Source: Flavobacterium sp. Root935
Lineage (GTDB): Bacteria > Bacteroidota > Bacteroidia > Flavobacteriales > Flavobacteriaceae
Assembly: GCF_001429295.1 (NCBI RefSeq)
Contig: NZ_LMJL01000007.1
Span: 186,381-250,380, forward strand
Reading direction: 5' to 3'
Length of the DNA: 64,000 bases
In this document: in pieces, positions 36,096 to 44,927 of the stretch
Position numbering within the stretch: the first letter of the stretch is position 1
How the letters are laid out: every line of letters begins with the position of its first letter
The notes under the pieces: model-generated
Told to the model about the DNA's origin: nothing
What the model saw: the letters and a program-made list of their open reading frames with translations, nothing else
Databases searched by the model: none
Translations under genes and position numbers: made by a program

Positions 36096-38453
36096 ATGCG
36101 CCTAAGCCAGCTGTCCATTTCAAATACTCGGTCAAAAGGATTTTTTTCCAATCCCAAAAAAGGAGCTTCTTGGGTCGCTCTTTTTTGGCAGGAAAAAATA
36201 ACCTTTTGTCTCTCGCAGTTTTCCATTTCCATCTGGGGCGTGGCATCGGTGCTTTTTACACTTTTTTTACTTTTCCCAGAAAAATCATTTTCACAAGAAA
36301 TCAAAAAAGACAGTGTAAAAAGACCTAAAATTGGTTTGGTTTTAAGTGGCGGCGGCGCGAAAGGTTTTGCTCATATCGGAGTTTTAAAAGTCTTGGAAGA
36401 AGCTGGAATCAAAATTGATTTTATTGGCGGAACCAGCATGGGATCTGTAATAGGCGGCCTTTACGCTTCTGGTTACAATGCTTCTCAAATTGATTCGATT
36501 TTCAAAAAGACCAATTTCGACGAATTAATAAATGATTATATTCCGCGTTCGTCTAAAAACTTTTACGGAAAAAAGAATGACGAATTGTATGCTATCGTTT
36601 TACCATTCAGTAATTTCAGAGTCGGCATTCCAGAAGCACTTTCAAAAGGAATGTACAATTACAATTTACTCAGCAGTTTGACCAGAAATGTTCGTCATAT
36701 TCGTGACTTCAATAAACTGCCAACACCTTTTTTATGTATCGGAACCAATATTGAAACAGGCGAAGAAGTTTTACTTAATAAAGGAAATCTAGTTCAGGCC
36801 ATGATGGCGAGTGCTGCTTTCCCTTCCCTATTTACTCCAGTAGAAATCGACGGAAACTTATTGGTCGACGGCGGTGTTGTAAACAATTACCCAATTCAAG
36901 AAGTTCGTAATCTTGGAGCAGATATTATTATTGGTGTTGATGTTCAAGACGATTTGATGAAGAGAAAAAACCTAAAAAATGCTACGCGTATTTTGGTTCA
37001 GATTACCAATCTCCAGTCTATCGACAAAATGAAAAACAAAATAAAAGATACGGATGTTTATATAAAACCAGACATTCGCGATTATGGCGTAATTTCATTT
37101 GACAAAGGAGAAGAAATTATTCGAAAAGGAGAAGAAGCAGCTTTTGCAGTTTATGAAAAGATTAAAGCTTTGTCTGATGAAACTACTTTTTACAAAAAAC
37201 CAAAACTAAAAGTTGCGACAGACACCATTCAAATTCAGAAAATAAACACTGATAAATTAGACAATTATACTAAAGAATATATTCGTGGTAAACTTCGTTT
37301 TAAACCAGGAAGTACGATTACATATAATGATTTAAAAACGGGAATAAACAATTTAAATGCAACGCAGAACTTCAGTACAATTTCTTATTGTTTGCAGCCA
37401 GACGGAGATAAAGATGATTTAGATTTAGTTCTTCGTGAAAATCCAACGCAGACTTATTTAAAACTTGGTCTTCATTATGACGGACTTTATAAAAGTGGTA
37501 TTTTATTAAACCTTACGCACAAAAAAACATTTCTAAAAAATGACGTTACTTCCGTAGATATTATTCTTGGGGATAATTTTAGGTATGATTTTAATTATTA
37601 TGTCGAAAATGGTTTTAATATCAGCTTTGGTTTCCGTTCAAGGCTCAATCAATTTAATCGAAATGTAACAACAAGTCTAAGCAATCTAGTTTATGATAAT
37701 CCTGGTGTCAATTTAATCAATGTTGATTTTATGGATATTAATAACCAAGCATATTTTCAAACGATTTTTGTACAGAAGTTTTTAATGGGCGGTGGTTTAG
37801 AATACAAATATCTTAAGATAAATTCGCCGACACTTTCAAATGAAGACAACATAATTGACAAAAGCAATTACTTCAGTGCATTTGCATACTTAAAATATGA
37901 CTCTTTTGACGACAAATATTATCCAAGTTCTGGATTGTATTTTTCTACAGATTTACAAACATACTTGGCATCGTCAGATTATACGAATACATTCAAACCT
38001 TTTTCGATGGCAAAAGCCGAGTTGTCTTTTGTAAACACATTATTCCCGAAAGCAACTTTTAAGATTGATGCCGATGCAGGTTTTACTTTTGGAAGCAGCA
38101 GCGTTCCGTTTTTTGATTACATTTTAGGAGGTTACGGCTACAGTAAAATCAATAATTTTAATTATTTCTACGGTTACGACTTTTTAAGTATTGCCGGAAA
38201 CAGTTATATCAAGACAGGAATTACGCTGGATTACGAAATCATTAGAAAAAACCATATTAATTTTTCTGCCAATTTCGCCAATTTAGGAAACGACATTTTC
38301 AGCACAGTCGACTGGATCTCAATGCCAAAATATACAGGTTATGCTTTGGGTTACGGATTGGAAACTATAATTGGCCCAATTGAGATCAAACAATCATGGT
38401 CTCCAGAAATGTCAAAAAGCTTTACTTGGTTTAGTATTGGATTTTTATTTTAG
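36096..38453 (+). CDS. Patatin-like phospholipase with BamA-like barrel
   Basis: The protein joins a patatin lipase domain to an outer-membrane barrel. Oxyanion GGGAKGFAHIG, nucleophile elbow GTSMGSVIGG and the dyad DGGVVNNYP are all visible. After about residue 380 a POTRA-like stretch and a C-terminal barrel follow (ends SKSFTWFSIGFLF). The N-terminal 48 residues are odd: they are encoded by a hairpin-containing segment (36142-36199) and have no conserved character. The true start may be a GTG at 36240, just before the hydrophobic ASVLFTLFLLFPEKSFSQ signal. Confidence 0.85.
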   Translation: MRLSQLSISNTRSKGFFSNPKKGASWVALFWQEKITFCLSQFSISIWGVASVLFTLFLLFPEKSFSQEIKKDSVKRPKIGLVLSGGGAKGFAHIGVLKVLEEAGIKIDFIGGTSMGSVIGGLYASGYNASQIDSIFKKTNFDELINDYIPRSSKNFYGKKNDELYAIVLPFSNFRVGIPEALSKGMYNYNLLSSLTRNVRHIRDFNKLPTPFLCIGTNIETGEEVLLNKGNLVQAMMASAAFPSLFTPVEIDGNLLVDGGVVNNYPIQEVRNLGADIIIGVDVQDDLMKRKNLKNATRILVQITNLQSIDKMKNKIKDTDVYIKPDIRDYGVISFDKGEEIIRKGEEAAFAVYEKIKALSDETTFYKKPKLKVATDTIQIQKINTDKLDNYTKEYIRGKLRFKPGSTITYNDLKTGINNLNATQNFSTISYCLQPDGDKDDLDLVLRENPTQTYLKLGLHYDGLYKSGILLNLTHKKTFLKNDVTSVDIILGDNFRYDFNYYVENGFNISFGFRSRLNQFNRNVTTSLSNLVYDNPGVNLINVDFMDINNQAYFQTIFVQKFLMGGGLEYKYLKINSPTLSNEDNIIDKSNYFSAFAYLKYDSFDDKYYPSSGLYFSTDLQTYLASSDYTNTFKPFSMAKAELSFVNTLFPKATFKIDADAGFTFGSSSVPFFDYILGGYGYSKINNFNYFYGYDFLSIAGNSYIKTGITLDYEIIRKNHINFSANFANLGNDIFSTVDWISMPKYTGYALGYGLETIIGPIEIKQSWSPEMSKSFTWFSIGFLF
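36142..36199 (+). repeat. Terminator-like hairpin inside the patatin 5' region
   Basis: The segment 36142-36165 and the segment 36175-36199 are imperfect inverse copies (CCCAAAAAAGGAGC answered by GCTCTTTTTTGG). The structure looks intergenic, yet the reading frame stays open through it. Confidence 0.65.
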
Positions 38454-38593
38454 CCTTTTATCAAAGAATAATTCAATAAAATCGCGGTATTTTTTTGCTA
38501 TGCAAAAATTATATCAAAAAAATTAAAATATCTTATAGTTATAATTAATATAATTTTTAATTTTACTCGGAAAAAATTACGACATTTGTTATA

Positions 38594-38659
38594 ATGAAAA
38601 CAAAATGGACAGGTTTATTAGAGTATCTTCAATTCCTCATCAAGAGAAATCCTGAGTAA
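38594..38659 (+). CDS. Possible 21-residue ORF before hmgA
   Basis: An ATG-started frame encodes MKTKWTGLLEYLQFLIKRNP plus Glu and a stop. The peptide is basic and amphipathic. It sits in a 313-base gap upstream of hmgA, followed by AT-rich echo words (AATTATCTAATT at 38731 and 38747). I cannot tell if it is translated; it may be a leader peptide or chance. Nothing else is seen in this gap. Confidence 0.3.
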   Translation: MKTKWTGLLEYLQFLIKRNPE

Positions 38660-38766
38660 GCTATAGAATTGAGATAATTTAAATCATTCACGAGATGATT
38701 AGATTATCTGTTCACACAATTCAATTTTCGAATTATCTAATTTACAAATTATCTAATTGAAAAGCC

Positions 38767-39924
38767 ATGCCATTATATCACAAACTCGGAAACTTTCCAC
38801 AAAAGCGACACACCCAATTTGAAAAACCTAACGGAGGTTTTTACTACGAACAATTGTTTGGAACCGAAGGTTTTCACGGACATTCGTCGCTGTCGTATCA
38901 CGTACACAGACCTACGCAGGTTAAAGAAATTTTAAACTCTTATTCGGTTGAACCAAAAATTGCAATCGGAAAAAACATAAAATCATTACTTTTTAAAGGT
39001 TTTGAATTAAAACCAGAAAATGACTTTTTAGACAGCCGAAAAGCCATGTTAGTCAATAAAGACTGCATTATTGGTTTGGCTGCGCCGAAAGAATCGCTTC
39101 GTAATTATTTCTACAAAAATGCCGATGCCGATGAAATGCTTTTCATCCATAAAGGAAAAGGAAAATTAAGAACCATGTTAGGAAACATTCCGTTTGAATA
39201 TGGCGATTATTTGATTATTCCGAGAGGTATTATTTATCAAATTGAATTCGAAACCGAAGAAAACCGACTATTTTATGTAGAATCGTATTCTCCATTTTAT
39301 ACTCCAAAACGATATAAAAACCAATCGGGTCAGCATTTAGAACATTCTCCATTTTGCGAGCGTGATTTTATTTTGCCAAATGAATTGGAAACCCACGACG
39401 AAAAAGGTGATTTTTTAATTAAAATCAAAAAAGAAGGCATGATCCACGAAGTGGTTTATGCAACACATCCTTTTGATGTTGTCGGATGGGACGGATATAA
39501 TTTTCCATACGGATTTTCCATTCACAATTTCGAACCTATAACTGGGCGTGTTCACCAACCGCCTCCAGTACACCAAACTTTTGAAACGGCTGCTTTTGTC
39601 GTTTGCTCATTCTGCCCAAGACTTTATGATTATCATCCGAAAGCAATTCCGGCGCCATACAATCACAGCAATATAGATTCTGACGAAGTCCTATATTATG
39701 TCGATGGCGATTTTATGAGCCGTAATAATATTGAGCAGGGTCATATCACTTTACACCCAAAAGGAATTCCGCACGGTCCTGCGCCAGGCGCGATGGAACG
39801 CAGTATTGGCCACAAAGAAACCCAAGAATTAGCCGTTATGGTTGATACTTTCCGTCCGCTTATGGTTACGGAAGAAGCTATGGGATTGGATGATGGTCAA
39901 TATTACAAATCTTGGTGTGAATAA
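38767..39924 (+). CDS. hmgA: Homogentisate 1,2-dioxygenase
   Basis: The enzyme opens the ring of homogentisate to maleylacetoacetate in tyrosine/phenylalanine catabolism using Fe(II). The 385-residue cupin-type protein shows the family's C-terminal region with iron ligands expected in PAPYNHSNIDSDEVLYY and HPKGIPHGP, and the segment VVGWDGYNFPYGFSIHNFEP. It is shorter than the roughly 440-residue human enzyme, as in other bacterial forms. hpd, which makes the substrate, lies downstream with one small gene in between. Confidence 0.92.
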   Translation: MPLYHKLGNFPQKRHTQFEKPNGGFYYEQLFGTEGFHGHSSLSYHVHRPTQVKEILNSYSVEPKIAIGKNIKSLLFKGFELKPENDFLDSRKAMLVNKDCIIGLAAPKESLRNYFYKNADADEMLFIHKGKGKLRTMLGNIPFEYGDYLIIPRGIIYQIEFETEENRLFYVESYSPFYTPKRYKNQSGQHLEHSPFCERDFILPNELETHDEKGDFLIKIKKEGMIHEVVYATHPFDVVGWDGYNFPYGFSIHNFEPITGRVHQPPPVHQTFETAAFVVCSFCPRLYDYHPKAIPAPYNHSNIDSDEVLYYVDGDFMSRNNIEQGHITLHPKGIPHGPAPGAMERSIGHKETQELAVMVDTFRPLMVTEEAMGLDDGQYYKSWCE

Positions 39925-39943
39925 TTAGTCAATGTGCCAATTT

Positions 39944-40026
39944 GATAATTAGATAATATTTTAATTCGAAAATTAGACAATTAAAAATTGTAATTTTAAA
40001 CCTACAAAATAAATTATCTAATTATC
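39944..40026. repeat. Echo hairpin between hmgA and the S23-type gene
   Basis: GATAATTAGATAAT (39944-39957) and ATTATCTAATTATC (40013-40026) are exact inverse copies, and more copies of TCTAATTATCAAATTA follow to 40047. Similar words occur before hmgA and hpd, so all three spacers are related. Confidence 0.8.
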
Positions 40027-40053
40027 ACATTTTCTAATTATCAAATTAAACAA

Positions 40054-40413
40054 ATGACTTTTAACGAAAAGTATAAAGACAATGCTCTTTTAATTAAAAC
40101 ATTCAATTTCGCATTAAACATAATTGATTATACAAATGAACTTCAAGAACAAAAGAAATTCGTAATTGCCAATCAACTATTAAAAAGCGGAACATCAATT
40201 GGAGCAAATTCAAAAGAATCACAGAACGCAGAAAGTAAAGCAGATTTTATTCATAAACTAAAAATTGCTATTAAGGAAGCAGACGAAACTGAATATTGGT
40301 TGTTTCTATGCGACGCCCATAAAGAGTATCCTAATTGTAAACGTTTATTAAATGATCTTTCTGAAATTTTAAAAATTTTAAATAAAATAATATCAACATC
40401 TAAGAGAAATTAG
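40054..40413 (+). CDS. Four-helix-bundle protein, S23/IVP family
   Basis: The 119-residue protein matches the family first found in intervening sequences of 23S rRNA. Diagnostic parts are FALNIIDYTNELQ, ANQLLKSGTSIGANSKESQNAESKADFIHKLKIAIKEADETEYWL and a C-terminal helix. Its role is not known. It interrupts the hmgA-hpd pair and is flanked by related repeat spacers, which suggests a recent insertion. Confidence 0.88.
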   Translation: MTFNEKYKDNALLIKTFNFALNIIDYTNELQEQKKFVIANQLLKSGTSIGANSKESQNAESKADFIHKLKIAIKEADETEYWLFLCDAHKEYPNCKRLLNDLSEILKILNKIISTSKRN

Positions 40414-40501
40414 AAAATTAGAAAATGTGTCAATTCGAAAATTGATCCAATTGAAGCATTTCAAAAATTATCCCATTTTCTCATTATCAAATTATCTAAT
40501 T
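40414..40501. repeat. Echo spacer before hpd
   Basis: The 88-base spacer contains AATGTGTCAATTCGAAAATT and TCATTATCAAATTATCTAATT words matching those in the spacer at 39925-40053. It is therefore a diverged copy of the preceding spacer. Confidence 0.65.
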
Positions 40502-41659
40502 ATGAAACAAGTTAAATCAGTAGAATACGGATTAGAAAAAATATTTGAAGGAGCACAAGATTTCCTTCCATTATTAGGAACAGATTATGTAGAATTTTAT
40601 GTGGGGAACGCAAAACAGTCTGCACATTATTACAAAACTGCTTTCGGATATCAGTCATTGGCTTATGCCGGATTAGAAACTGGAGTAAAAGACAAAGCAT
40701 CTTATGTTTTGAAGCAGGATAAAATCAGAATTGTTTTGACTACACCTTTAACAGCTGATTCTCCAATAAACGATCATTTAAAAAAACATGGTGACGGTGT
40801 AAAAGTTGCTGCACTTTGGGTTGAAGATGCTACAAAATCTTACGAAGAAACTATGAAACGCGGTGCGCGTTCTTTTATGGAACCAACTGTTGAAGAAGAT
40901 GAGTTTGGACAAGTGATTCGTTCTGGAATTTATACTTATGGAGAAACGGTTCATATTTTTGTAGAAAGAAAAAACTATAATGGTGTTTTCCTTCCAGGTT
41001 ACAAAGAGTGGAAATCTGATTACAATCCAGAACCAACAGGATTAAAATATATTGATCACATGGTTGGAAATGTGGGTTGGAACGAAATGAATACGTGGGT
41101 AAAATTCTACGAAGATGTAATGGGATTTGTAAATTTCTTATCTTTTGATGACAAACAAATTACCACAGAATATTCTGCTTTGATGAGCAAAGTAATGTCT
41201 AATGGAAACGGAAGAATTAAATTCCCAATCAACGAACCGGCAGAAGGAAAGAAAAAATCGCAAATTGAAGAATATTTAGATTTCTACGGCGGACCTGGAA
41301 TTCAGCATATCGCAATTGCTACCGATGATATTATTAAAACAGTATCGCAATTGAGAGCACGCGGTGTTGAATTTTTATCAGCTCCTCCGCATACTTACTA
41401 CCAAGCAATCCCTGAAAGGTTAGGTGTTCATATGGATATGATGAAAGAAGATATCAACGAAATTGAAAAACTAGCCATTATGGTAGATGCTGATGAAGAT
41501 GGTTATTTATTGCAGATTTTTACGAAGCCAGTTCAAGACAGACCTACACTTTTCTTCGAAATTATTCAAAGAATGGGTGCAAAAGGTTTTGGTGCAGGTA
41601 ACTTTAAAGCCCTTTTTGAGTCAATCGAAAGAGAGCAAGAATTGAGAGGAACGTTATAA
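40502..41659 (+). CDS. hpd: 4-Hydroxyphenylpyruvate dioxygenase
   Basis: The enzyme converts 4-hydroxyphenylpyruvate to homogentisate with Fe(II) and O2. The 385-residue protein has the iron-binding triad in YIDHMVGNVG, IQHIAIATDDI and LFFEIIQRMG. The N-terminal VEFYVGNAKQSAHYY domain is the non-catalytic vicinal-oxygen-chelate half. The ATG at 40502 (MKQVKSVEYGLEK) is chosen, because the longer frame would translate the repeat spacer from a non-ATG codon. It works directly before HmgA. Confidence 0.95.
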   Translation: MKQVKSVEYGLEKIFEGAQDFLPLLGTDYVEFYVGNAKQSAHYYKTAFGYQSLAYAGLETGVKDKASYVLKQDKIRIVLTTPLTADSPINDHLKKHGDGVKVAALWVEDATKSYEETMKRGARSFMEPTVEEDEFGQVIRSGIYTYGETVHIFVERKNYNGVFLPGYKEWKSDYNPEPTGLKYIDHMVGNVGWNEMNTWVKFYEDVMGFVNFLSFDDKQITTEYSALMSKVMSNGNGRIKFPINEPAEGKKKSQIEEYLDFYGGPGIQHIAIATDDIIKTVSQLRARGVEFLSAPPHTYYQAIPERLGVHMDMMKEDINEIEKLAIMVDADEDGYLLQIFTKPVQDRPTLFFEIIQRMGAKGFGAGNFKALFESIEREQELRGTL

Positions 41660-41747
41660 AACGTTAAATTTTATATACAAAACAGCACAATTCTCTAAAA
41701 AACGATGCTTTTTTTGCAAATGTTATGTTAAACTTGACTTTGGCTAT

Positions 41748-41776
41748 TTGTTTTTTGAACTTTCTATCTATCTTTG
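41748..41776 (+). promoter_or_regulatory. Promoter for the candidate small RNA
   Basis: TTG (41748-41750), 18 bases, and TATCTTTG (41769-41776) fit the flavobacterial promoter. No start codon follows within a reasonable frame before the terminator at 41860. Confidence 0.6.
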
Positions 41777-41782
41777 CACTCG

Positions 41783-41893
41783 CAAATCAGGAAGGGGTGG
41801 TTTCCTTCCGAATTGATATAAATTTCATAATTTATAGTTTTTTGGTTAGTTAATAGCATAAAAACTCAGTCATCTTTGACTGAGTTTTTTTGT
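41783..41893 (+). ncRNA. Candidate ~110-nt small RNA ending in a terminator
   Basis: The transcript predicted from the promoter would run from about 41783 to a strong terminator whose stem is AAAAACTCAGTCA (41860-41872) with TGACTGAGTTTTT (41877-41889). Two more hairpins are possible: GGAAGG/CCTTCC at 41790-41810 and ATAAATT/AATTTAT at 41819-41836. There is no credible ORF. The next gene has its own promoter (41876-41906), so this is more likely an independent RNA than a leader. I cannot assign a known RNA family. Confidence 0.45.
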
Positions 41894-41906
41894 TTTGGTA
41901 CATTTG
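41876..41906 (+). promoter_or_regulatory. Promoter of the DUF3108-TDO unit
   Basis: TTG (41876-41878), 20 bases, TACATTTG (41899-41906). The -33 box sits inside the terminator stem of the upstream RNA, so the two elements overlap. Confidence 0.6.
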
Positions 41907-41957
41907 GAATAGAATTTGCATTTATTTATCTTTATAATGAAATGTAAAAATTGTACT

Positions 41958-42728
41958 ATGAAAAAATTCATCCTCATCATATTAGCACTAACAACACTGG
42001 CGTTTGATACTCAAAAAGAGGACGCATTCGATACTGGAGAATATTTCAAATTTAGAATTCACTACGGAATTGTAAATGCGGGATATGCAACTTTAGAAGT
42101 TAAAGATGCCACTATAAGCAACAAAAAAGTATACCATGCTATTGGTAAAGGTTACACAACAGGTATGTCAAAATTTTTCTTTAAAGTTGAAGATTTATAT
42201 GAAAGCTATTTTGACAAAGAAACAGGAAGACCTTACCGCTATGTCCGAAAAATTGACGAAGGCGGTTATACCAAAAATCAGGAAGGCTTTTTTAATCAAA
42301 ATGAAGACAGGGTTTTGGTTAAAGACTATAAGCGCAAAACAGAAAAGACAATTATAGTAACAGACAATGTGCAAGATATAATTTCTTCTTTTTATTATTT
42401 GAGAAATCATCCAAACATTGACAAATTAAAATCTGGCGAATCTATTTCTATCGACATGTTTTTTGACGAAGAAATCACAAAATTTAAGTTAAAATATGTA
42501 GGTCGTCAGGATATTACAACTAAATTTGGAACCGTTTCTACCATGATGTTTAAACCATTGGTACAAACAGGTCGCGTTTTTAAAGAAAAAGAAAGTGTTA
42601 CACTCTGGATATCAGACGACAACAACAAAGTTCCATTAAGAATTAAAGCAGATCTTGCGGTAGGATCGCTCAAAGCAGATCTTGATGAATATAAAGGATT
42701 AAAATATCCACTTAAAGCAAAAAAATAA
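41958..42728 (+). CDS. DUF3108 protein
   Basis: The 256-residue protein starts with a hydrophobic signal (MKKFILIILALTTLAFDTQ) and contains the DUF3108 pattern (GEYFKFRIHYGIVNAGYATLEV; YVRKIDEGGYTK; VSTMMFKPLVQTGRVFKEKESVTLWISDDNNKVPLRI). It is a predicted periplasmic beta-structured protein of unknown function. The ATG at 41958 was chosen because it begins the signal peptide; two upstream ATG/ATG-like starts exist. The stop codon overlaps the start of the tryptophan dioxygenase gene (TAATG). Confidence 0.8.
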   Translation: MKKFILIILALTTLAFDTQKEDAFDTGEYFKFRIHYGIVNAGYATLEVKDATISNKKVYHAIGKGYTTGMSKFFFKVEDLYESYFDKETGRPYRYVRKIDEGGYTKNQEGFFNQNEDRVLVKDYKRKTEKTIIVTDNVQDIISSFYYLRNHPNIDKLKSGESISIDMFFDEEITKFKLKYVGRQDITTKFGTVSTMMFKPLVQTGRVFKEKESVTLWISDDNNKVPLRIKADLAVGSLKADLDEYKGLKYPLKAKK

Positions 42729-43669
42729 TGAACCCTACAGATAATTCTGAAGCAATCTTAAAAGAAATTGATCTTAAATTTCAAGCCATAAATCAAAAAA
42801 CTGATGTTCAATTGGAAGGATTGCTTTGGGCTAAACCAATTACTTATTGGGATTATATTCAAACCGATGCATTGTTGAATTTACAAATACAACGCACCAC
42901 TCTTCCTGACGAAATGGTTTTTATTATGTACCATCAGGTAAATGAATTAATCTTTAAAATGATTTTGTGGGAAATTGATCAAATTGCCGAAAAAGAAAAT
43001 ATTCAGGTTGATTTTTTCAGCGAAAGATTATCAAGAATTACTAGATATTTTGATATGCTTACCAACTCTTTCAGCATTATGGAAAACGGTATGGAAGTAG
43101 ATCAATATATGAAATTTAGAAATACACTTACTCCAGCAAGTGGTTTTCAGAGCGCGCAATATAGAATGATTGAATTTGCTTCTACGGATGTAATCAATTT
43201 AACAGATCGCAGGTATAAAGCAAACTTCGACGAAAATACAGATTTAGAAACTAGTTTCGAACATTTGTATTGGCAGGCTGCCGGAAAAGATTATCATACT
43301 GGTGCAAAATCTTATTTACTTCAAGAATTCGAAAACAAATATAAAGATCAGTTTTTGAGACAAATGTCTACTTTTAAGACTAAAAATATCTGGCAGAAAT
43401 TCACACAATTACCAACCGAAGACCAGCAGAATGAAGAATTAATTCAAGCGATGCGTCATTACGACAAAACGGTGAATATCACTTGGGTTATGCAGCATCT
43501 TAATACTGCAAGAAAATATATACTAGAAAGTGGAAAAGGTAACGGCGAAGCGACTGGCGGAAGCGACTGGCAAAAATATATGCATCCAAAATACCAAAGA
43601 CGCATCTTTTTTCCTAAATTGTGGACCGAAGAAGAATTGTCCAATTGGGGAAATGAAACCGCAGAATAA
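42728..43669 (+). CDS. Tryptophan 2,3-dioxygenase
   Basis: The enzyme oxidises L-tryptophan to N-formylkynurenine using heme. The 313-residue protein shows the family sequences LLNLQIQRTTLPDEMVFIMYHQVNELIFKMIL, FRNTLTPASGFQSAQYRMIEF (substrate-binding) and NITWVMQHLNTARKYI, with the C-terminal GTGGSDW-like ATGGSDWQKYMHPKY. Its start overlaps the DUF3108 stop. Together with hpd and hmgA it makes this region one for aromatic amino-acid breakdown. Confidence 0.92.
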   Translation: MNPTDNSEAILKEIDLKFQAINQKTDVQLEGLLWAKPITYWDYIQTDALLNLQIQRTTLPDEMVFIMYHQVNELIFKMILWEIDQIAEKENIQVDFFSERLSRITRYFDMLTNSFSIMENGMEVDQYMKFRNTLTPASGFQSAQYRMIEFASTDVINLTDRRYKANFDENTDLETSFEHLYWQAAGKDYHTGAKSYLLQEFENKYKDQFLRQMSTFKTKNIWQKFTQLPTEDQQNEELIQAMRHYDKTVNITWVMQHLNTARKYILESGKGNGEATGGSDWQKYMHPKYQRRIFFPKLWTEEELSNWGNETAE

Positions 43670-43693
43670 TTTCACCACAAAAAAACAAAAAGT

Positions 43694-44914
43694 TTGAAAA
43701 AAGCAGTCGTAATTTTAATTGTCTTGTTTTCTATTTTTTCATGCAAAAAAGCAGAAGAAAAAGTTGAAACCAAAATTACTAAACCAACAACCAAAAAAAT
43801 AGAATTCGGTTTTAATTACGCAGATTTCAATGTTGTAAATGATACAATTTCAAAAGGAGATTCTTTCGGCTCAATCATTCAAAGTCAAAATATTGGAGAC
43901 AAAAAAGTACACGATATTGTCGAACAGGTTAAAGATTCTTTCAATGTTAGAAGTATTCGTTATGGCAAACCTTTTACTTTGCTTCGCGCCAAAAACAAAA
44001 CTAATAATCTGGAAGTTTTTATTTATCAGCCCGATGCTTTAAGCTACTATGTTATTGATTTAAGAGATAGTATTGCTAAAGCTTATAAAAAAGTAAAACC
44101 AGTTACTTTAAAAAGAAAAATAATTGGTGGTGTTTTAAAAAGTTCATTATCTGAAACTTTAGGAAACGAAAGTGTAGAAACGGCATTAGCCAGCAGAATC
44201 ACAAAAGTATTTTCATGGTCTATTGACTTCTTTAAACTTAAAAAAGGAGATCGTTACGGATTAATCTTTACGGAACGCTTTATCAATGGAAAAACTTACG
44301 ACGGAGTTGAAGAACTAGAAGCTGCATTTTTTGAATATAAAGGTAAAATTATTTATGCTTTCCCTTTTGAAAGAGACACAACTTCTGGAAAGGTAGAATA
44401 TTATGATGACGAAGGAAAAACACTTAAAAACTTCTTCTTAAAAACTCCAATCAAATTCAGCCGAATCACTTCTAGATTTACGATGAATAGATTTCACCCA
44501 GTGCAGCACACTTGGAAAGCGCACAAAGGAACCGATTACGCTGCTCCGACTGGAACACCAATTTCGACAACTGCTTCAGGAGTTGTTGAAGCAACTGGAT
44601 ATACTGCAGGAAACGGAAACTTTGTAAAAGTAAAACACAACGGCACCTACTCGACTCAATATTTACACATGTCTAAGATCTTGGTTCGCCGTGGACAGCG
44701 TGTTACTCAAGGACAGACAATTGGTTTAGTTGGAAGTACTGGTTTAGCTTCTGGACCTCATGTTTGTTACCGTTTCTGGAAAAATGGCGTTCAAGTAGAT
44801 GCACTTCGATTGAATCTTCCAACTGGAGAATCTTTGACTGGAAGCGATAGGACTCGTTTTATGAAACAGATTGAGCCTTTGAAAAGAGAGCTGGATAGTA
44901 TTGGAAATTTGTAA
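43694..44914 (+). CDS. M23-family peptidase lipoprotein with HxC in place of HxH
   Basis: This envelope peptidoglycan endopeptidase of the LytM/M23 type is 406 residues. It starts at a TTG (43694) that gives a lipoprotein signal (KKAVVILIVLFSIFSC). The zinc motif HKGTDYAAPTGTP and the later segment TGLASGPHVCYRFW are visible; the usual HxH in the last motif reads HVC, so cysteine replaces the second histidine. This change appears typical of Bacteroidota members. It may cut peptide bridges during cell division or be structural. A short gap of 13 bases leads to the next gene. Confidence 0.85.
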   Translation: MKKAVVILIVLFSIFSCKKAEEKVETKITKPTTKKIEFGFNYADFNVVNDTISKGDSFGSIIQSQNIGDKKVHDIVEQVKDSFNVRSIRYGKPFTLLRAKNKTNNLEVFIYQPDALSYYVIDLRDSIAKAYKKVKPVTLKRKIIGGVLKSSLSETLGNESVETALASRITKVFSWSIDFFKLKKGDRYGLIFTERFINGKTYDGVEELEAAFFEYKGKIIYAFPFERDTTSGKVEYYDDEGKTLKNFFLKTPIKFSRITSRFTMNRFHPVQHTWKAHKGTDYAAPTGTPISTTASGVVEATGYTAGNGNFVKVKHNGTYSTQYLHMSKILVRRGQRVTQGQTIGLVGSTGLASGPHVCYRFWKNGVQVDALRLNLPTGESLTGSDRTRFMKQIEPLKRELDSIGNL

Positions 44915-44927
44915 CTCAACTTATTTT

